Positions 11,437-23,200 of a stretch of DNA of 64,000 nucleotides are shown here, piece after piece. The notes beneath the pieces are model-generated. The model saw only the letters and a list, made by a program, of their open reading frames with translations, made no database searches and was not told where the DNA came from. Numbering within the stretch: position 1 is the stretch's first letter; the number at the start of each line of letters is the position of its first letter. The DNA lies in contig JAJHZJ010000336.1 in assembly GCA_023548195.1 (NCBI GenBank), positions 4,382,704 through 4,446,703 of the forward strand. The letters run 5' to 3'. Made by a program: the position numbers and the translations under genes. Origin of the DNA: Bettongia penicillata ogilbyi. Taxonomy: Eukaryota; Chordata; Mammalia; Diprotodontia; Potoroidae.

Positions 11437-13181
11437 ATGCTCTTTTGAGATGTATAATTAAAGTCCTTCATTACTAATATATTATGCCTTTGTGTTATAC
11501 TTGTGATGTTCCTCAAACTTATCTAATTCCTTTTTATTTCAAGATAATCTTGGTATAGTTTAATAATCTGTAATTTATTTTAATGATCATATATATCATT
11601 TATATTTCTACCTCTGGGCTTCATCCAAATGGCCTCTACCACATGGCCTCCTTTCCCCACCCCTCACCCCCAATTCACCTGCTTCCTAGATTTCTTCACA
11701 TGAATATATCTGCTTAATATATAATATTGTTTATCCCATCCCTGTTCCTCTTTCTCTCATCCTTTTACAGACTCTATTCCTTCTGAATAAGACATGCCTT
11801 GATAATATTAAGTCCTGAAACACAGTAGAGCATTCTAAATGTGATCTATAATCAATCTAACCATCTATGAATGCAAAACCAAGTGGATGAAGAATGTCTA
11901 CTGAATGAACTATGAGATAGTAATTGTATGGGTAACTCATAGAGCTGATCCATCTGTAAATATATTTTGGACAGACATTGCAAGTGGACAATGATAAGGG
12001 TCCAGAAATCAAGAGGAGAAAGAGAATGGTTTGTATTGCCTTTGGGTAATTGAGTAATACATTTAATGTCTCTAAGCTTGTCTTTGAAACAAAAATCCAT
12101 TTTATTAATATTCTTTCAGTGATGTGGTATGGCTGTACCTGTGTTTAGAACTGAAGCTGTGGTCTAGTGAAAAAGCAAGGATGGAGAAAGTGGTACAAAA
12201 GTTGTCACTAGAGTGCTATGCAATTAGAAAAAAGGTTGGTCACATGGGGAAACTGAGGGATACCCAAAGGACAGCCAACATGTTTTAAGAGTATCCATGC
12301 AATGTCTAGAGGTGGTCCTTAGCCTGCTGGATAGACTCTGTCTGGAGGCTTAAACAAGAACCTTGAATGAAAAGACAAGAGTTTGCCATCTGCATCACTG
12401 GGAAGAGAACATAAAACTCTATCACATATCTACTGATATGTCCAAGTGGAACCTTTCAAAAGCACATTTTGGTTATGGCTCCCATCCTCCTACTTTGCTT
12501 TCTTTGTATTAGGATCACCAAGTAACCTCGCTTGTTACCTGAACTTTGTACATGTTTATGTGAACCTCTAAGGAAACTGGTTTTATTATTTCTTCTTCTT
12601 TTAGATTTTATTTCTTGCCTATTAATTTCTGGGTCTTTCCACTGCAGTTTTTTCCTACACTGTAGATATTCTATATGGCTTATAGTCTTTAACATATGCT
12701 GTTTGTATCATATATTTGACACTTGTTGAAATTCAGTTTAGCATCTTACTAAATATAGTTTCATATGATGTTTCAAAATACTATAATAAGCTCCTCAAGG
12801 GCTTCAGATATTTCATATTTTTTCATTCAAAATATCTGCTGAATTGATTTTCAACCTGAAGGGTCAAAGTGATGATGAAATACTTGCTTATGGGATTACA
12901 GGAAGAAAAGTACTTAGTGGCAGAAATGCAATTTGTTCATCTCCATCCTCACACTCAACCTGGGAACAAAGTAGTTCTGTACTTTGTTTGTACTTGCCAT
13001 ATCTTTAGCCAATCTACCTGAACATCTTGACATAACAGAGTTGCATTAAATTTTGCTATACATAAAATTTAAACAAAAAAAATATTCCCCAAAAGACATA
13101 ATAAAGAGTAATGGGTTAGAAATTTCTTTATATATAACTAAAGCGGAAACAAAAGGGGAGAATATTCAAAATGTGATTCCC
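11437..13181. other. Noncoding DNA, nothing recognised
   Basis: About 1.7 kb of AT-rich DNA without an assigned repeat, RNA gene or credible open frame. Confidence 0.35.
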
Positions 13182-13191
13182 TCAATATGTA

Positions 13192-13291
13192 CAGCCCTCT
13201 CTCACTCAAAAAAAACAAAGTCAAGTGCAAGTCATGTCATTATTTCTCTGATGGTATGGTTTTCTTTGGCAGTGAAGGATGAACACACATA
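13192..13291 (+). mobile_element. 5'-truncated tRNA-derived SINE with target duplication
   Basis: It matches the 3' third of the full SINE at 47650-48020, including 'gtcaagtgcaagtcatgtca' and the terminal 'gaaggatgaacacaca'. The 10-base 'tcaatatgta' flanks it at 13182-13191 and 13292-13301, a clear target-site duplication. A short A-run sits at the same internal position where the full copy carries a large A/C expansion. Confidence 0.85.
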
Positions 13292-13301
13292 TCAATATGT
13301 A

Positions 13302-14214
13302 GCAGGGACATTTGCACCTCAGTATTTTTAGACACATTTTTAAAAGCTATTGTGAAAACACATTCCTGCAACATCCAAATTAACTAGGAGGCAGGGAAGA
13401 AAGAAAAAAAGAAGGATGACCTAGTGATGTTTAGGACATTGCTCTAATTTTCTATATAAACCTTACTTGATTTTACTAGGAAAGCAAACTTCCTATAGGC
13501 TACTGAGAGCACTTTACTTTCTTCCAAATTTCTGTTATTTTAGCAATCAGCAAAGGAGCAAAGGCAGAAATCAGACGAATTCCAGCAGTCATCAGCACCC
13601 CTCTTTCAAAAATTGGCAGAAACACTCTGCTACCTTGTAATTTTGCCTAAAGGTTATTTACATTTTCTCCACATGGGCATCATTTTTATGGGATTTCATG
13701 AGACCAAAGACTGCAGATCTGGGCCTTTTTGAGAAAAGACGCTGAATTCTGAGAAATGCAGGATTTATTTCAATTTTTTTTTCATAATAGGACAAAATCC
13801 CACCAATGATACTGAGGAGATGGAGAAAAGAAAGGAAAATAGGGACTCAGAGAAAGATGTGAAAATTGAGAATCACTTTAATGTTTCTGCTGTTGCTTAG
13901 AGAAGTATATTATGCCCTTCTCTACAGATGTTACCATTTCTCAAAGCCTGAAATGACTTTTGTGAAGGTAGCTTCTTCTTAACTATGCTATTTTCCGCCT
14001 CACCAGCATGTGGGGCTTCCTTAGGACTGTAGTTGCTATGGCACCTTTCAACTAAAAACTGTTCGACAAATTCCTTTCTGTCAGCACAATGCACAACAGT
14101 TCCTTTGTTTTGTAGTGATGAATATAAATTGATGAAGCCCCTTTTCCCCACACCTCCAACAAAACAGCTTATAACAGGTTCTTAGAGATTCTTTCTTGTT
14201 CAAAGAAGGACAAA
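13302..14214. other. Noncoding DNA, nothing recognised
   Basis: No assigned repeat. The 84-residue minus-strand frame at 13897-14151 matches no family that I know. Confidence 0.35.
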
Positions 14215-14455
14215 AGATCGGAGAACTGGAGTTCAGGGGCCCTGCTTGTTTCTAACCTTAGACATTTTATTAGCTGTGTGATCCTGGGCAAGTCACTTAC
14301 CCTATAACTATGTCAGCTTCCTCAACTATAAAAAATTGGGATAATAACAGCATCTACCTCAAAAGTTTGCTATGAAAATTAAATGAAAAAATATTTGTAA
14401 AGTGTTTAGCATAGTATTTGGAATATAGTAGGCACTTAAACATTTTCTTCTATTT
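14215..14455 (+). mobile_element. MIR SINE, near full length
   Basis: It carries the MIR core 'tgtgtgatcctgggcaagtc' followed by a purine-rich region and the L2-like 3' tail 'gaatatagtaggcactta'. MIR is a tRNA-derived CORE-SINE mobilised by L2. Confidence 0.8.
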
Positions 14456-14479
14456 CTCTTCTTTTCTTCTGTCATTAAC

Positions 14480-14600
14480 TGGCTTATGATGTCTTTGGGT
14501 AGGTCAATTAACCTCTTTTTACATAAAATGAGAGGGCAGACTCAAATTATCTCTACAGTTCCTTCCACCTCTGAAGTTCCACGATTTTATGATTCAAAAA
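14480..14600 (+). mobile_element. CORE-SINE fragment
   Basis: A second core-like block ('gggtaggtcaattaacctct') is followed by 'ttccttccacctctgaag', as in marsupial CORE-SINEs. It sits directly downstream of the MIR in the same orientation. Confidence 0.55.
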
Positions 14601-15713
14601 AATGCTACAGAATAGTTGTTGATCTGCATTGGCAGAGCAGGATTTCTCAGTGAGGATTTCCTACACCAGTTAAATCTCAGAATGCCAAAGAACACTCAGA
14701 CTGCCTGCAACACTAGACAGCATCTATGCTTCCTTCTTGCTCCCTCCCCCCATCCCTCTGACTCTCAGTGACAGTGGGAGTCAACGACCCAAGAAGGCGA
14801 TGGGCCAATCGAGTTCATCTCTCTGCTAATGCTGTACCTCTTTTCTTCCCACTCTTATCTTTTCTCATGACCAATTCCTTCTTCACTACTGTGTTCAGTG
14901 TTAGAGCTTGTTGCATATTTGAAAAGTCTTTGCTTTTTCCTTTTAGCTCTTCAGATAAAACACTGTTCTAGAAATTCAACATGAAAATGAATGTTGCCCT
15001 CTCTTTAGGACTTTATTTTCCATTTCTTTTTTGTTAATTCCATACAAGGGATCAAGTAAGAACAGTATCTCCAAGAGTAGCTTACAGGTACGATGAAACT
15101 ACTGGGATGCTCCCATCATTTGGTCAAAGGCCAGGGCTATGGATCATAAGACTGCTTCTGTCTGCCATACTTGACTGTGGATCTTAGAGACCTCAAAGGA
15201 TGTCTAGTGTCCTCTTGAACACAATGTTTTGTTAGCAGTAGGAGTATATGAAATTGATTTGATAGACAATAAATAGATAAAACACAAGACAGTGACAGCA
15301 TAGCACTTTGTAAAATTTAACATGTCAATTATTATTCACAGAACTAAGCTTACATTTTGGCTGAGAGGATTTAAACTAAAATTTCTTCAGAGCTTAACAT
15401 CAAATGGAACAGAACTTGGTGGTCTTTTAAAATAAGATGTTTTCTTGTTCTATTATTTTATGTACATAAACATATGTAATATTTGTAAACACACACACAC
15501 ACCACACTCCTTGAGACCTACCAGATATTTTTAATGTTAATGTTAAAGTAGAGTGTGGTATAGATAGTCTAAGAAGAAGGAGAAAGAGTCTTTCCTAAGT
15601 GTCCAGAAATCATTACCACATTAGTTTAGGGCAAATCAGGTTTGTCCATGGAACCTGGGTACTCCTCTCTGAGGACAAATCCATCTTTTCCTATGTTTAA
15701 AGCCTGCATACAT
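14601..15713. other. Noncoding DNA, nothing recognised
   Basis: Holds a short CA run at about 15490-15502 and otherwise no recognised element. Confidence 0.4.
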
Positions 15714-15729
15714 ATTAAAACTGGATGTT
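15714..15729. repeat. Target-site duplication, left copy
   Basis: 'attaaaactggatgtt' is identical to 16875-16890 across all 16 bases and directly abuts the LINE-1 5' end. Confidence 0.92.
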
Positions 15730-15738
15730 GGGGGCGGA

Positions 15739-15751
15739 GCCAAGATGGCGG
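15739..15751 (+). promoter_or_regulatory. YY1-like site at the LINE-1 5' terminus
   Basis: 'gccaagatggcgg' fits the YY1 consensus that, in human LINE-1, positions transcription initiation at the element's first base. Here it lies 10 bases inside the element. Confidence 0.6.
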
Positions 15752-16229
15752 AGTAGAAGGACGCATGTTTACGAGCTCTGAAACCAAAGCCCATAGAATT
15801 AATGTAAAAAGAGACCCCCATAACTTCTGGGTCAATACAAGGTGTGCAGAAACGGAGTGGAAGAGATTTCCGTGCCAGAGAGCCCTGAAGAGCCGTCCCT
15901 GGGGTCCGTTGCACCCCGGAAAGCGGACCCTACCCCAGCGCGGCCTTGGCTGCGGCCACAGAGAAGCTGATCCGAGCAGGCTTCAGACATGGAAGCTCCG
16001 GCAGCTGGGAAAGTCCCTCCGCCCACAGAAGCTACAGGTCAGTGAGAAAGAAGGCTGGGCTAGGGGAGGGGAGCGGAGCGTCTCCGTGACGGGTCCCCTC
16101 GGGAGGAAGCGGCAGCGGCAGAGACGGGGGCAGGAAGCGGCGGAGGCAGAGGGGTGGGCGGTGGCTGAGGCGGCAGCGGCCCGGGACTCAGGAATCCCCC
16201 AGCAGCAGGCAGGATCTTCATTACAGAAG

Positions 16230-16440
16230 GTCTCTACATGAACGGCCTGAGGGGGCTGAGCCTGGGAGATGGCCCTGCCCCCACCCCGCTCTATTACTGA
16301 AGGCCTCTGCATAAAGCCCCTGAGGGAACTGAGCCTGGGAGGCAGGCCCCCACCCCACCCCCACCCGCTTCATTCCTGAAAGTCTCTGCATAAAGCCCCT
16401 GAGGGAACTGAGCCTGGGAGGCGGCCCTGCCTCCACCCCA
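16230..16440. repeat. Tandem units in the LINE-1 5' UTR
   Basis: Three units begin at 16230, 16303 and 16382 with 'tctctacatgaa'/'cctctgcataaag'-type starts and share 'ctgagcctgggag'. Spacings are 73 and 79 bases, with a shorter last unit. Units 2 and 3 are nearly identical over their first 40 bases. Confidence 0.85.
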
Positions 16441-16559
16441 GCGCCAGAACTAAAGCTTGCCGCGGAAAGCCCATTTGAATCTCAGAGGCCAAGCACTAGC
16501 TGGGTGGATCCAGGCGGGGGTGGAAAGGAATCTCAGAAGTCAAGTAACTGGCTGGGAAA

Positions 16560-16760
16560 ATGCCTAGAAAAGGGAAGAAAAATAAGACCATAGAGAGTTT
16601 TTTCCAACAAATGCAAATGATCCCGACCTTCAGATCTGATGACGAGGACGTATTCTTGCCATCAGGGAAAGACGTGGAGGGCGGAGCCTCAGTACCCCAG
16701 ACACCTCAGGGGGGTGGCGGGTGGGCTCAGGCCTTGGAAGAGCTCAAAAAGGATTTTTAA
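16560..16760 (+). pseudogene. LINE-1 ORF1, N-terminal fragment with premature stop
   Basis: The ATG at 16560 opens a lysine-rich N-terminus (MPRKGKKNK) followed by an acidic, low-complexity stretch, as in marsupial LINE-1 ORF1 proteins. A TAA at 16758-16760 ends the frame after 66 codons. The same frame stays open beyond it, encoding charged coiled-coil-like sequence until the truncation at about 16874, so the stop is a later mutation. The RNA-binding domain is absent because the element is truncated. Confidence 0.8.
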
Positions 16761-16874
16761 AAGCAAGTTAGACAGGTGGAGGAAAAACTGGGAAGAGAAA
16801 TGACAGAGATGCAAGAAAAGTATGAAAAACGGGTCAATACCTTGGTAAAGGAGACCCAAAAAAATGCTGAGGAA

Positions 16875-16890
16875 ATTAAAACTGGATGTT
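16875..16890. repeat. Target-site duplication, right copy
   Basis: 'attaaaactggatgtt' is identical to 15714-15729. Its first seven bases also continue LINE-1 ORF1-like sequence, so the junction has about 7 bases of ambiguity or microhomology. Confidence 0.92.
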
Positions 16891-17224
16891 AAGCTCACAA
16901 AGTGAGATTACTGAATAGAAAGATTTTTTAAAATGGTACTACGTATGGCCAACATGCATTCCATATATCCAGGTAAACTGGTATCATCCAGAATAATGAA
17001 GAAAATTGGGTTCTTGTAGAGGAACTGTGGTTTCAGAAAGAATAAAAGGACTCATGACTTGCTGATCAAGGCAGTAGGCTCAGCTCAAGGGAGCTGAGTT
17101 GGTTCTGGACCTAGGACAGAGATAAAATTCGTCAGGAAATTTCTGTATGACACCAGCTGAGTCAGATTTCAGGTGGCTCTGAGGATAGCATTTTTAAGCT
17201 GAAGTCAAGTATGTGGACTTAAGA
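16891..17224. other. Noncoding DNA, nothing recognised
   Basis: Pre-insertion flank of the truncated LINE-1. No repeat was recognised. Confidence 0.4.
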
Positions 17225-17302
17225 CTGAGAGAGAAAAGGATGGGAGAAAGAGAGAAAGACAGGAGAGAGAAAAAACATAGACAGAATAGGGGGAGGGAGG
17301 GG

Positions 17303-17359
<57 letters not shown>

Positions 17360-17397
17360 GAGAGAGAGGGAGAGAGAGAGAAAGAGAGAGAGAGAGC
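17225..17397. repeat. Polypurine region with (GA)n microsatellite
   Basis: An impure purine tract from 17225 leads into GA repeats at 17306-17397 with a few GG and AA interruptions. Frames through it (Ser/Leu on minus, Arg/Glu on plus) are artefacts of the repeat. Confidence 0.95.
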
Positions 17398-17979
17398 ACT
17401 CAATCTAGGCCTAAGGATTAATAGTCAAGTACTACTTAGCACAGTAATAAAGGCTAGTGACCTCGAGGGCTAAGAGTAGAGGAGAAGCCAGTTGTTGAGT
17501 GAAGAACACTTGGAAAAGACTCATCAATACTGTAAAGCTGGGTCAAACTAATTGAATAATATGAGGTTGTAATTGCAATTTGCCAAATCTGCACATAACT
17601 GGTACCTTAGGATTCATGGCTGTTGTAAGAAGGCTATATATTTCACAATGGCTGATTTCTATATTTCAATGGAACGTATCATTCAGATATGATATACTTC
17701 AGGAACACTAATAAGGAACTATGCTATTAATGAAGACAGAAGGGAGAAAAGGTCATCTATCAGTCTCTAGGAGCAAATTTTTGGCAAAAAAAATCCCTCT
17801 CTATTCTCCTAAAGCAGTGGCAACAGAAAGAAATCAGTTAAGGGAGCCTCCTGTTTGGAGGTTGCTGGTTTTGTTGTATCCGTTTCTGACTATAAAGGAA
17901 TCAACAAGGCTCGTTATATTGGTTGGAAAGGTATAATTAAGAGATAGTGAGGAAACCTGACTCATTCAAAGAATATGCG
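17398..17979. other. Noncoding DNA, nothing recognised
   Basis: No assigned repeat or coding signal. Confidence 0.35.
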
Positions 17980-18360
17980 GACCATTCTGCTTTCTGAATT
18001 TAGTATTACTACATTGCCTACCTCTGTACCTCTGCATGATCTTGAACTATATCCCTTATGATGCACTCTGTTCTCACCTAGGATCTTAAGAGTAACAAGC
18101 TTCCTTCAGGACTCAGCTCATGTGCCACCTACTACAGGACACTCTTCCTGATGCTCTTAGTTGTTAGTTTTCTCTCCCTCCATCTCAGATTTTCATCTAT
18201 ATATTTATCTGCTGACACTGCATACTCTCAGTAGAAGACAAGCTCCCTGAGGCAGAAACAGTTTTAAAAATTTTTGTCTTTATATTTCTAGCATGTAGCC
18301 TGGTGCCTTCTACATAGTAGAGAACTTAATAATGCCTTTTGCATTAGACTGGCTCCTTAA
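17980..18360 (+). mobile_element. L2 LINE 3' end
   Basis: Sense L2: 'caggactcagctcatgtgcc' at 18107-18126, then the 3' UTR block near 18235-18255 and a terminus resembling the L2 'tagtagagaacttaataa' tail. Confidence 0.75.
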
Positions 18361-18439
18361 AGGTCAAATTTCTTCATGAACTTTCTTAGTACCCTCAGTT
18401 GAAAATAACTTATCTTTCCTCTGAATACCCATATCATGT

Positions 18440-19175
18440 TCCCCATTTCTGTTGAGAATACCACTATCCTTCCATTCAATCAATTAATCAACATCCATTT
18501 ATTATTCATCCCTTACATAACAGGTATTGTGCTAGACATGAGATACAAGAATTTTAATAATACAAGCCCTACACCCAAGAAACTTACATTCTAACATGGA
18601 AACAACAAGTACATATACAACTGGATACAGAATAAATACAAATAATTATAAGGCAGTTAGGGAGGGAGAATACTAGCAGTAGTTCAAGGATTGGGGAAAT
18701 CATGAAATGTTTCATGTTGAAAGTGGTATTTGAGATGTATACTGAAATAAAGAGAATCTATGAAAGCAAGTGGAGAACAACTTTCCAGGGATAGGGAAAG
18801 GGGAAGTGCAGAGGCATGGAGATGGGAGATATTGCTATGGTAAAGGAACAGAGGGAAAGTTAGTTTGGCTAAACTGCAGAGCACACATGAGGGAGTAACA
18901 TCCAATGAAACTGAAAAGACAGGTTGGAGCTAAGTTGCGTAGTTTTAAAAAACTAAAAGGTTTATACTTTAACCTTGAGGCAATAGAGAGCCATCAGCAT
19001 TTATTAAACAGAGGACTGACATGGTTAGTTCCACATTTTAGGAAAACCAGTTTGGCAGCTATGTGGAAGACCGACTAGAGGAGTAAGAGATTTGAGGCAC
19101 AGAGATCAATTAGGGTAGCTGCTGAAATAATCCAGGTGATGAGGGCCTGAACTAATGTGGTTGCTGTATGAATGG
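18440..19175 (-). mobile_element. L2 LINE, antisense
   Basis: It begins with the reverse complement of the L2 tail and follows antisense L2 order throughout, through 'gaggcaatagagagccat' (about 18976-18993) to 'ataatccaggtgatgagg' (about 19126-19143). It lies head-to-head with the next L2. Confidence 0.75.
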
Positions 19176-19189
19176 AGATAAAGGGTTGA

Positions 19190-19975
19190 ATGTTTCCTGC
19201 CTTGGCATTATCCTTGACTTTTCCCTTCTCTCACATCTCAATCTATTTCCAAGTTGTATGGTTTCTATTACTACAACATCCCTCACATGTGTCCCCTCTT
19301 TATTTCTCTCACAGTCCCTACCACCAATTCAGACCCTTGTTTTATTCTCACCTGACGACTCCAACAGGCTTTTAATTAGCTGCTAGACTTCTAGTCTTCT
19401 TCCTCTCCAATTCACCTTTTATAAAACCATCAAACTGTTATTGTCAGACACATCTTACAATGTCATCCTCCTATTCAAAATGCCTTAATAGCTTTCCACT
19501 ACCTTTAGGATTAAAAACCTCATCCTAGAATTTAAGGCCCTTCACAGTTTTGCTTCTGCTTCCTTCTCTACCTCCTGTCTCCAGTGTTATTTCATATTAC
19601 TTTGCAGCACTCTCGATTCTAGTCTAATAGCTGTACCTTCCATGTCTTTTTACAAGTGGTCCCCATCCCTGAAATGCATACCCTCCCGACTTCCACATCT
19701 TGGAACCCCTCATTTCCTCAAGGGACCAATTCCTACAAGAGGCCTTTTCTGAGCCTCCCCATTTTAAAAAACAGTTTCTTCTTGAGACCACTTTGAGATG
19801 TTTTGAATATACTTTACAGTTACATATTTGTGAACATGCTGCATTCCTCCTTGCAATCTCCTTGTAATGTAATCTCTTTGAAGGCAAGGATTGTTTCACT
19901 TTTGTTTTTAGATCACCAGCATACTGCACAGTGCCTTGCATAAAGTAGGCACTTAAATTATTAGCTGAATTGAAT
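19190..19975 (+). mobile_element. L2 LINE 3' region, sense
   Basis: A long sense L2 with recognisable blocks including 'ctcctattcaaaatgcctta', 'aatgtaatctctttgaaggc' and the terminus 'agtgccttgcataaagtagg' at about 19931-19950. Stops break the ORF2 remnant. Confidence 0.8.
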
Positions 19976-20027
19976 TGAGTTACTGTTTGAAAGAGGGCCT
20001 ATAATCTTGAAAGGGAAGCCAAGGTTG

Positions 20028-20057
20028 GTGGGGGTGGGGGTGGGGGTGGGAGTGGGG
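20028..20057 (+). repeat. G-rich (GGGGGT)n tract, G-quadruplex candidate
   Basis: Four or more runs of three to five G separated by single T or short spacers fit the G-quadruplex pattern on the plus strand. Confidence 0.85.
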
Positions 20058-20124
20058 CTGTGTGTGTCAATGAAGGAGTTAGGTCAAAGGATAAGAGTTT
20101 TGATCTGCACCTATGGAAGGATGA

Positions 20125-20215
20125 AACAAATTTATCAATTTAACAAGGACCTACCTATGCCTAGGCACTGTGCTGGAACACCATTATATTCAAGGTGGAA
20201 ATAAAGATGGAGAGA
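20125..20215 (-). mobile_element. L2 3'-end fragment, antisense
   Basis: 'cctaggcactgtgctgg' and its flanks match the reverse complement of the L2 terminus. Short and old. Confidence 0.5.
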
Positions 20216-20229
20216 ACTGAACTGTTTGG

Positions 20230-23200
20230 TTGCCAGTAGATAGCTGCAGACTATGTTTCCTCAAATATCAGAAACAGGGATTTCTCATAAATGAAACCCG
20301 TTTCTGCTGTGGCAGAGCTTCAGCTTCCTTTTTTTCAGTAGTGGCTCTGTGGCCAGAAACAAACACTGGGCAATTGGTCCCTTATGCTATTCCTTTGAAG
20401 AGGGTTAGAGCTCCCTCTAGCACCTTTAACTAAAGAAACACCACAGCTCCTTACAGAGCTGACACAGTTTGGTGTTGCCCACAGTTAACTGCAATATGGA
20501 GATTTTTATTTTTAATTTGCTTTAATTGTTGCTATGATATGAATAATTAATAGGGCTGCCTAAGCCAGTTTTGTAAAGTTCACAATATGCAAAGCCAGGA
20601 GAGAAATATTTACTTAAAAAAGGAACTTAAAAATGGTTATAACTGTTACAATATTACAGAATTCTAAATATTTATTCATGATTTGTTTCAACATTACACC
20701 CTACCAACAAAGGAACATACTGCCAAATGCTTCCTACTAAAAGATGCTACGAGTCTTCCTCATTTATTCTTCGCTTCATGGTCACAAAAATCACTGCACC
20801 TATAGCATTGTACAGGAGTAAAGTAGGTCAGTGTTAGGAGAACCTTGTTCTTCAGTGGGGAAGAATGGAAAGGTATGTCTGTAAACACTTAACCTAGTTC
20901 TATCCATTCTGCTGGAAGTATTTATAGGCATTATATACTCCCCTGGACAATAGAAGACTATTCAAATTGAAAGCTGTATTCTTCTTATATACTTGTAGAC
21001 CTCTTCTTCCACAGGGACCTTGAACCAATGGGATTGATATTGTCACTGAGCATGACACCACTCTAAATGCTTATATTTCACTAACTACAAATTCAAGAAA
21101 ATCTATCATTAAAAATGATGTAGTAATCCCACTCAATCTAGAAAGATCATGACCACTACTTGAGAAGCCTCCAAGACTGCAATTAGTTTAAAGGTTACAG
21201 CACAATCACTCTGGCACTGCAGCTCCAAATTGAAAAGTACTTTATTTTTCATTGGTGAATTTCAAATCTGTTCCTTCTTGAAGGCACTGTATTCCAACAG
21301 CCTTCTTAAAATCAATACAAATATGAAAGTGGCTAATAAATTCCTTGAATCAAAGGAGAAAAGTAGAAGTGTGCAGAGATTAGTCCTGCAGAGAGTTATA
21401 TCTTAGGAGATCTCTTTATTGAACTCTTCAACAGCCTGCACTCTAAAAATTAGAAACATTAGGTAAAATATGAAAAAACAGATAAAAACCTAGCTGTTTA
21501 GCTCACCATGCAGATATTGTTAAAAGCTGCCTCTATCACAAACCAAACAGTGTTTGTTTTTAGGGCATATTTTTTGCACATTTCCCCCTGCAGTACTTAC
21601 ATACGTAATAGATTGAGTTCCTTTTGTCTTAAGCCTTAGATACATACACTAAGTTTCTGTCAAAGAACAATTTCAAAAGACTGAATTCCCTAACCCTAAC
21701 CTCAGCTCTCATTTCCCACTGCAGGAATCAATGCCAATGGGCAAAATAATACAATTTTTGGTTTTATATTTTCCCCTTGGGGTATTATAACACTATCATG
21801 CTCTTTTCATGGGAAGCACAAGGGAGAAGAGAACTGTTTGAAAACTGTGATTCATTAACCTACTAAGATGCCCAATCATGTTTCTTAAGACAGGACTGAC
21901 TGCTATGCTTTTCTTGAAATCCATTTGATATATGTTTGAAGCTGTAATTCGTGATCTAGAACAAGAATGACAAACCTAAATTAACATTGATAGAAAAGTG
22001 ATTTGATTTTGTCTCTTGGCTCTTTCACTTCATTCAATTTTGTGAAATCCAAAGGCTTCAGAACACTGGCATTAATTAAGCAACAGTTTTATTACACACA
22101 ATCAAAGCCTTAAAAGGAGAGCATAACAGACAGTTCCTCTTAGAAATTACAAGGTTCAATTAACAGTTTTACTTTTTTGTTTGCTAATTAAGGTATTTTT
22201 AATTTTTATGATCACTTAAGTGAATGCTAAAAGGGAATATACTATCAGTGCAAGAGAATAAAAACAAACAAAAAATTAGTGTTGAGATTTAAGTAGCTAC
22301 ATGTACTTAAATATTTTCTAAATGTGGCTACAGCACTAAACAGGAATTAATTTCCTGATTACCATACTCTGTGGTCTGCAGAGGCTTGTCAGGTTCAACA
22401 TAAATGGCTGCTGCATTTTAAATCTAGTTGTTATAGACATAAACACACAGACATGTTTTTTTAATTTTAATTTAGGGACAATTAATCTTATGCAACTTCA
22501 TTTTCCATTTAAACTGACTTTTTTAAAAGTTACTATATTTCAGTGAGACCCATGTGTTGAGAAAAGTTGGTAGGGTGATATATATTTTCTCTATTTTATT
22601 TTTAATTTCAAAATATTATTTACTAGTTCTTAATGAATAAATTTTTGGTGAACTTAGGTTTTTTCTTTTCCCCATGTGGGATATTTAGGAAGCACACTGA
22701 ATCTCTTGACTTTTAAATGAAATGTACTTAGGAAGATTCAGTAATAGAAAAAGAGATAACTATTTCTAATTTAGAATTTCAAAAGCAAATAACATAAACC
22801 TTCAAAATTCATTAAAGAAACTGATTATGCAAAACCTTAGTCAAATAATCATTTATTCATACATATTCTAATACTGTGTATTATATTCAGTTTGGATACA
22901 ATTAAATATGTATTGTTCCAATCTTGTCTTTGAAAATCATAAATTTTGCTTCAGTTTTATAAAACTGTATCTTCTCAAAAATAACTTACTGTAATTTGGA
23001 CACCATAAAATCTCTACCTTTTATTCTTTCCCTTTTTTCTATAAAATGCAATAAATTACTGTTTCAAGGCCTCCTAACCTAACAAATTATCTCAGAAATT
23101 ACCATTCTCTAAAGAATTGCAAAAGGAAGTTATCCAGAGACCAAAACTCCTTTTTCAACCTATAAAAAGCAAAGCACAAAAATGTAGCCATTAAGTTCTA

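Larger units (their letters stand above)
15730..16874 (+). mobile_element. 3'-truncated LINE-1: intact 5' UTR and start of ORF1
   Basis: It starts at the canonical LINE-1 5' terminus ('gggggcggagccaagatgg'), continues through a GC- and CpG-rich 5' UTR of about 830 bases with a tandem-repeat block, and enters ORF1 at 16560. It stops within ORF1 at about 16874, where the target duplication begins. There is no ORF2, 3' UTR or poly-A tail. LINE-1 copies are normally truncated at the 5' end, so this is the opposite of the usual product. The dense CpGs indicate a comparatively young insertion. Confidence 0.88.

Noticed and set aside
15642..16241. 199-codon plus-strand open frame, the longest in the window
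   Set aside because: It starts in flanking DNA, crosses the target duplication and runs through the GC-rich LINE-1 5' UTR. Arginine/glutamate-rich composition and lack of any known family indicate that GC content keeps it open.
21688..21703. Telomere-like 'ccctaaccctaacct'
   Set aside because: Two and a half units, expected occasionally by chance.
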